This document shows positions 59,206-64,000 of a stretch of DNA of 64,000 nucleotides, one piece after another; position 1 is the stretch's first letter, and each line of letters starts with the position of its first letter. Below the pieces are notes generated by a model, which was not told where the DNA came from, ran no database searches, and worked only from the letters and a program-made list of their open reading frames with translations. This DNA is from an uncultured Prevotellaceae bacterium (GTDB lineage Bacteria > Bacteroidota > Bacteroidia > Bacteroidales > Bacteroidaceae): contig CACXIP010000002.1 of assembly GCA_902767775.1 (NCBI GenBank), forward strand, positions 248,001-312,000, in the 5' to 3' direction. The position numbers were made by a program, and so were the translations under genes.

Positions 59206-60483
59206 TTAATCCTTGCCATTTTGAATCAAACCGAGCGCAAATTCCAGCTGAGTATCAATCCCGTTCATGAAATCTTTCACCGTCTGTGCCACTTTGTAAT
59301 GTGGCGGCACACCACGTCCTTCCAAAGGGAAACCGCTTGGAGATAGGCGAGGGGAGCTCGTGGCGACACGGAAAGAAATGCCTGCTGGAGATTGAAACGT
59401 TTCAGGACGGCTTCCAGTATCTCCACCTGTGGGACATCCTACCAAGGTTGCCTCACCACTCTCCCAAAGGTCGATGGCAAAACTTTCTGCAGCGGAGAAT
59501 GTTCGTGTGTCAATAAGCAGGAACACCTTTCCACGGTATGCATCAGCACGGGGCATGATGGTTTTGTCATACAAACAATGCTTTTTCTCCTGTTTCAACA
59601 GATATTCGCAAAGTTTCTCCCCATTCAGACTGTTTCCTCCTCCGTTTCTGCGTATATCTACAATCAGATAAGGGAGACTCTTGACCGATGGATAAAGGCT
59701 GTCGAATGCCTCTACGATTCCGTTCCTCATGGTGTGGATAGCGATATAGCCGATGGAGTCCCGCAGAATCTTTCTCTCACAGATGTTGGGGTTTGGAAAG
59801 CCCTTCGCATGGAGCGGCAGCGGTATGGAGATGGTGTCGCTGCCACGTGCCACGGTGATGTTCAGCAAAGTGTCGGTATAGCTTGTGAGCGCGGACGATG
59901 CCGTTCTCAATGCTCTCTGTTCAGCGGTCGAACCTTCATGGTACCGTATGTTTTCTGCCATCCAGTTGGGAATGGCCTTTCCGTTGATGGCGACGATTTC
60001 GTCCTTGTCGAGGAATCCATGTTTGCGGATATAATCACCTGGCTGGTTCAGGAAGAGACGGTCTTCAATGTAGAGTGGTTCCGCTCCACCAAAATGTTCT
60101 CCGATGAAAAATGCGCAAGCGTGTCCGCAACGAAGGTCGGCAAAATACTCCAAGAGCATCATGCCATAGTCATTGTTGGTCTTGACGGAGTCGCGCAGGC
60201 GGGCAGAATAGACATCATAGAGCGAGTCCAGTGAAATGCCCTTTTGACGGTAGAGAGAGTAGTTTTCTACCACAATTTTGTGAATGCCGTCAAAATCTGC
60301 CTTCATGGAATCGCGGTCATGTGGTAGTGCGGAAAAGCTGACATATTCAGGCTCCTCCTCAAATAACCGCTGTATTAGTTCGGGATTGCAGCGTGACAAG
60401 ATGAACAGTAAACCTATGGCAATGATGAGAAAAGCCACTAATCCTACAAGAACCTTGAGGATGATGAAGAATGCCCTTTTCAT
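59206..60483 (-). CDS. S41-family serine peptidase (tail-specific protease type)
   Basis: A 425-residue protein with one N-terminal membrane segment (about 6-30), so periplasmic and anchored. The S41 core includes a PDZ-like part (DKDEIVAINGKAIPNW), VDIRRNGGGNS and the catalytic Ser in DTRTFSAAESFAI. A Lys/Asp partner in GCPTGGDTGSRP is plausible. It is likely involved in envelope protein turnover. It follows the M1 peptidase gene by 71 bases and may be in one operon with it. Confidence 0.87.
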   Translation of the reverse strand: MKRAFFIILKVLVGLVAFLIIAIGLLFILSRCNPELIQRLFEEEPEYVSFSALPHDRDSMKADFDGIHKIVVENYSLYRQKGISLDSLYDVYSARLRDSVKTNNDYGMMLLEYFADLRCGHACAFFIGEHFGGAEPLYIEDRLFLNQPGDYIRKHGFLDKDEIVAINGKAIPNWMAENIRYHEGSTAEQRALRTASSALTSYTDTLLNITVARGSDTISIPLPLHAKGFPNPNICERKILRDSIGYIAIHTMRNGIVEAFDSLYPSVKSLPYLIVDIRRNGGGNSLNGEKLCEYLLKQEKKHCLYDKTIMPRADAYRGKVFLLIDTRTFSAAESFAIDLWESGEATLVGCPTGGDTGSRPETFQSPAGISFRVATSSPRLSPSGFPLEGRGVPPHYKVAQTVKDFMNGIDTQLEFALGLIQNGKD

Positions 60484-60554
60484 TTATTTCATGTTTTGCA
60501 TATGCTCAACTTTCTATAACTACCTTTTACTTGAGAAAGTTGTTTATATCATTT

Positions 60555-62918
60555 TCAATTATCAATTTTATTCATCATCCTGTATGCCGCCTGAAGCAGT
60601 TTCCCCTTCAGGTTTTCGGGGTAGGCAGGATGTGTCTGGAGAAACTGCCTCACCAGTTGGCGTGCCTCTTCGCTCCTGTGGCCGCTGAGCAGAGCCTGGC
60701 ACCAGTTGAGCGGGAAGAAGATGTCGCCTGTCTGCTGCACTTCCTCCAGCTTCTCAAGTGCTGGGAGGATGTAGCGGTTGCTGAACGGCTCGCGCAGCGG
60801 GTCGTTGAGCAGTGAGAGCAGGGCAGAGGCATACGGTTCGATGGCACGGTTCTCCTTCAGCAGGAGCGACTCAAAGAGCCGTTGTTGTTCGTTGGTGTCG
60901 GGTGTGCATCCACGGCTGACGAAGTCAAACTCTTTGATGAGGTCGGCATTCTTCAGCCGCTGCCGCTGTGTGGAGATAATTTTGTTGCATTGGTCGGGCA
61001 TCATCAGGGCGAGGTGGTATGCCATGCCCATGTAGTCGCGGTCGTTGAACACCTTGTGGTCGGCAGTCTCCCAAATCCTGTAGATGGTGTCAACGATGGC
61101 AGGTGAGACAGCTCTGGTGGTGAGTCCTTGGAGCAGCCGTCGGCGCAGTGACTTGTCTTCACACTGCATACCGAATGCCATCATCTCTTTTTCATAGTCA
61201 GCCCTGAGTGATGATGGTGTGTCGGTGAGGATGTCATGCAATAGTGAGAAACAGGTTGTCGTCACCAGTTGGTTGTCTTGTTGCCTTACTCCGTTGATGA
61301 GCGCTGTGAAAGCCTCCGCATTGCTGGTTTGGTGCCGCAGATAACTGTCGTGGATGTATATCATGGCAGCATAGCGCTGTGTCTCTGGCAGTGTATGCCA
61401 TTGGCGGAGCAGCCATTGGCGTGAGTTGCTGTCCATGACATAACGTCCGTATGCCATAGGGTCGAAATCACCGCCCTCTGCATGTACCACGGCATCTGCC
61501 AATCCCTTTTTCTTCACCCATTGGGCATCGAAGTCTTTCAGGGCAGCATCGGGACGCTCATGGTCGAGGATGTCGATGAGGTCGTCCCAAGTGGCATTGG
61601 CAAAACTGAATGTCTTTAGGTATTTTTGCAGTCCCCTTTGGAATGCTTCAGCCCCCATCCTCTCCTCCAACTGCCGCATCATGATGGGAGCCTTATGGTA
61701 GATGATGTTGCCGTAGAGCAGTCCTGCGTTGTTGAGGTTGTCGAGCGGTTGCTGGATGGGGTGGGTGCCCTCGGTGCGGTCGGTGGAGAGAGCCTGCAGA
61801 TAGTGTGTCTTGAGGAAGTTGATGTCGTGGTTGATATCGGGATATTGCTCCCGTGCTATCTTATCCGCCATGAAGTTGGCAAACACCTCTTTGGTCCATA
61901 CATCATCAAACCACCGCATGGTGACCAGGTCGCCAAACCACAAGTGTGAGGTCTCGTGTGCGATGAGCTGCAGGCGGTTGAGACGCTCATCAGTGGTGGG
62001 GTTGTCATCGAGGAACACGGTCTGGTCGCGCAGTTGGATGCATCCGGGATGCTCCATGCCACCAAACTGGTAACCCGGCAGGACCACAATGCCATATTTT
62101 TGGAAAGGCTGTTTGATGTGGGTGTATTCCTCCAACCACCGAAGTGAGAGGGCGGCTTGGTCGAAGATGGTGTCCAACTGTGCCGTCTTTTTGCTGTCAT
62201 CCTCACGGTGCAGGATGGTCAGTTCCCTCCCGTCGCGCCATGCCGTGGCGGTATGAAACTTCCCCGCCGTAAACGAGAAAAGATAGGTAGGCAATAAATC
62301 CGTTTCCTCAAACTTTAGGGAAGTCCTCCTATCCTCTTGGGGTGGGCTTTGAAGAGGTGCATTGGTTATCGCTGTCCACCCTGACGGCAATTGAAGCGCC
62401 AGTTGGAACCGAGCCTTGATGTCGGGTTGGTCGAAGCAGGGGAATACGCTGCGGGCATGGTCGGGTACGAAGAGTGTGTATAGGTAGTCGTCGTTGCGGT
62501 TGAGTGCCTTGTCGCCGCTGACAAATGCCACTTTGACATGGTTGACCTTTCCGCTTCTGAGCAGTCGGCCAGGGATGATGATATGTTCGTGATGGAAATC
62601 GGCAGCACGAGTCTTACCGTTGACTTGTATGGGTCCGCTGACCTCTCCTTGGAAGTCAATCTGCAGGTTGTCACTTTTCTTCCCCTGCCACACAAAAGAG
62701 ATGGTTGACTCACCAGTGACGGGCTTCGCCTTTTCCTCGGGGATGTTGAAGGAAAGGGTATATATCACATCCTTTACCTGTGCCCTGCGCTCCACAGCCA
62801 GTTGCCTGGACACTCCGTCGGTGATGGGGGCATTGACGTCTGGGGCGATGGGGCACATCGCCTGCAAAGGCATCGTGATGACTGTCAGCATCACTGTGAC
62901 GAAAAAGTACATGACCAT
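60555..62918 (-). CDS. M1-family aminopeptidase
   Basis: Zinc aminopeptidase of 787 residues with a signal peptide (MVMYFFVTVMLTVITMPLQA). The substrate motif GGMEHPG and the zinc site HETSHLWFGDLVTMRWFDD (HExxH near residue 319, Glu about 18 residues on) are clear. It trims N-terminal residues of peptides, probably in the periplasm. Residues around SPPQEDRRTSLKFEE look like an insertion relative to the family. Lies 34 bases downstream of the PreA-like gene. Confidence 0.93.
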   Translation of the reverse strand: MVMYFFVTVMLTVITMPLQAMCPIAPDVNAPITDGVSRQLAVERRAQVKDVIYTLSFNIPEEKAKPVTGESTISFVWQGKKSDNLQIDFQGEVSGPIQVNGKTRAADFHHEHIIIPGRLLRSGKVNHVKVAFVSGDKALNRNDDYLYTLFVPDHARSVFPCFDQPDIKARFQLALQLPSGWTAITNAPLQSPPQEDRRTSLKFEETDLLPTYLFSFTAGKFHTATAWRDGRELTILHREDDSKKTAQLDTIFDQAALSLRWLEEYTHIKQPFQKYGIVVLPGYQFGGMEHPGCIQLRDQTVFLDDNPTTDERLNRLQLIAHETSHLWFGDLVTMRWFDDVWTKEVFANFMADKIAREQYPDINHDINFLKTHYLQALSTDRTEGTHPIQQPLDNLNNAGLLYGNIIYHKAPIMMRQLEERMGAEAFQRGLQKYLKTFSFANATWDDLIDILDHERPDAALKDFDAQWVKKKGLADAVVHAEGGDFDPMAYGRYVMDSNSRQWLLRQWHTLPETQRYAAMIYIHDSYLRHQTSNAEAFTALINGVRQQDNQLVTTTCFSLLHDILTDTPSSLRADYEKEMMAFGMQCEDKSLRRRLLQGLTTRAVSPAIVDTIYRIWETADHKVFNDRDYMGMAYHLALMMPDQCNKIISTQRQRLKNADLIKEFDFVSRGCTPDTNEQQRLFESLLLKENRAIEPYASALLSLLNDPLREPFSNRYILPALEKLEEVQQTGDIFFPLNWCQALLSGHRSEEARQLVRQFLQTHPAYPENLKGKLLQAAYRMMNKIDN

Positions 62919-62952
62919 TCTTTTTCTTTTGAGGGGCGACAGCAGTTGTGGC

Positions 62953-64000
62953 TTAGGCTTTCTTCTGAATGCGTTTTGTCAAGCCGATGGCACCGGTGGG
63001 GCATACGAGGCTGCAGAGATGGCAGCCCACACATTTTGAACCAACGATGCGAGGTTGGCGAGTCTCAAAATCGAATGCGATGGCCTGATGTCCGCCGTCC
63101 ATGCATGAGGTGTGGCAGCGCCCGCAGCCCATGCAGCGCTCGCGGTCAATCTTCGGATAGACGATAGTGTCGCGGTCGAGGTCGGTTGGAGAGACGAAGT
63201 TGGGCAGTTCCTCACCCACGAGCATTTCGAGCGAGGTCAGACCACGCTCCGCCATATAGTTCTGTAGTCCGAGGATGAGGTCATCGATGATGCGATAGCC
63301 ATACTGCATGACGGCGGTGCATACCTGCACATTGCGGCATCCCAGTTGGATGTACTCCAGAGCGTCGCTCCATGTCTCGATGCCGCCGATTCCGCTCAAT
63401 TCAATCTTCTTTGTATGTAAACCCATCATGATGGTATTCTGAGCCATCTCAAGGATATAGCGTTGTGCGATGGGTTTGACTGCACGGCCTGAAAGTCCCG
63501 AGATGGTCTTACGTCCCGACACTTCTGCCCTGCTGTTCATCGTCACGCTCTTGATGGTGTTGATGGCAGATATGGCATCGGCATTGGCGAAGTAACTGGC
63601 CATTGCCGGTTGGTTGATATGCGTGATGTTGGGGGTCATCTTGGGGATAACGGGGATGCTGACATTTTGCTTCACGTAGGCAGTGTAGAAAAGCACCAAT
63701 TCGGAGTTTTGCCCCACGTCGCTGCCCATGCCTGCCAGTCGCATCTGTGGACAAGAGAAGTTCAGTTCCACGGCATCGCAGCCTGCATCCTCCGCCATTT
63801 TAGCCAACTCAATCCACTCTTCCTCAAACTGTCCCATGATGCTGGCCACAACCACTTTTGTGGGATAGTTCTGCTTCAGTCGGCGCAGGATGTCGAAGTC
63901 CACCTCATAGGGATTCTCACTCAGTTGCTCCATGTTGCGGAATCCTGAGAAGTCACTCCTTCCGCATTCGTGGATGGCATCAAAGCGAGGAGACACCTCC
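62953..64000 (-). CDS. preA: Dihydropyrimidine dehydrogenase PreA-type subunit (5' end missing)
   Basis: At least 348 codons, open to the right edge. The first visible residues EVSPRFDAIHECGRSDFSG belong to the FMN-binding TIM-barrel of DHOD/PreA proteins; VELNFSCPQM and NTIKSVTMN follow. The C-terminus carries a 2[4Fe-4S] ferredoxin domain (CMGCGRCHTSCMDGG and CVGCHLCSLVCPTG). PreA with PreT reduces uracil and thymine with NADH; PreT may lie outside the window. The true start codon is beyond position 64000, so the GTG at 63996 is not a start. Confidence 0.9.
   Translation of the reverse strand, partial: EVSPRFDAIHECGRSDFSGFRNMEQLSENPYEVDFDILRRLKQNYPTKVVVASIMGQFEEEWIELAKMAEDAGCDAVELNFSCPQMRLAGMGSDVGQNSELVLFYTAYVKQNVSIPVIPKMTPNITHINQPAMASYFANADAISAINTIKSVTMNSRAEVSGRKTISGLSGRAVKPIAQRYILEMAQNTIMMGLHTKKIELSGIGGIETWSDALEYIQLGCRNVQVCTAVMQYGYRIIDDLILGLQNYMAERGLTSLEMLVGEELPNFVSPTDLDRDTIVYPKIDRERCMGCGRCHTSCMDGGHQAIAFDFETRQPRIVGSKCVGCHLCSLVCPTGAIGLTKRIQKKA

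Overview
The window reads as chromosome of an anaerobic Bacteroidales bacterium, most likely a Prevotella-type gut or rumen organism. The evidence is the recurrent promoter pattern TTTG-N19..21-TAnnTTTG ahead of genes that lack clear Shine-Dalgarno sites, many secreted polysaccharide-degrading enzymes (PL11, GH2, GH3, GH9, GH29), an oxygen-sensitive ribonucleotide reductase (NrdD/NrdG), and protein families typical of the phylum (DUF5107-TPR, TamB-like, LptF/G-like, M1 and S41 peptidases).

Layout. 1-6.3 kb: a rhamnogalacturonan lyase (cut by the left edge) and a one-module NRPS ending in a reductase, both on the minus strand. 6.3-12 kb: a small unknown protein, an acidic lipoprotein, a large DUF5107-TPR protein, a metallo-beta-lactamase-fold hydrolase and a secreted protein made of 20-residue repeats. 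12-18.3 kb: a compact minus-strand operon lon-tgt-lptF/G-DEAD helicase. 18.4-20.6 kb: an accessory scar holding pieces of a phage (tape-measure start, minor head protein with a toxin-like C-terminus, a tiny HTH protein), two duplicated promoters each leading into a short terminator-ended transcript, and a MITE-like inverted repeat. 20.6-25.4 kb: a rare fusion of alpha-L-fucosidase and beta-galactosidase. 25.6-28.4 kb: nrdDG. 28.4-32.9 kb: nitroreductase, outer-membrane barrel, unknown secreted protein, small membrane protein and a Fsr-type MFS exporter. 33-36.1 kb: dnaB, an SGNH hydrolase and a DUF554 protein. 36.2-43.8 kb: the leucine operon leuA-leuC-leuD-cimA-like-leuB plus a TPR protein, preceded by what looks like a complete leader-peptide attenuator. 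43.8-51 kb: nudC, a 5'-nucleotidase and a TamB-like protein. 51-59 kb: GH9, GH3, PL11 and a C1 peptidase in one run. 59-64 kb: S41 peptidase, M1 aminopeptidase and PreA-like dihydropyrimidine dehydrogenase (cut by the right edge).

How it fits together. The glycosidases and lyases point to plant cell-wall breakdown (RG-I pectin, beta-glucans, perhaps fucosylated xyloglucan side chains), with secreted peptidases beside them. The leu genes form a biosynthetic operon whose leader, antiterminator and terminator can all be read in the sequence. Two kinds of non-coding pattern run through the window: degenerate arrays of 7-8 nt units in gene gaps (one of them apparently inside a coding sequence), and promoters that share a conserved CTCGGTTTGCAC spacer and an upstream hairpin.

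The items most worth a second look are the leucine attenuator, the duplicated promoter/small-RNA modules in the phage scar, the MuF-toxin protein, the hairpin-plus-spacer promoter family, the short-unit repeat arrays, the single-module reductive NRPS and the GH29-GH2 fusion. No CRISPR array, rRNA, tRNA or complete insertion sequence was seen.
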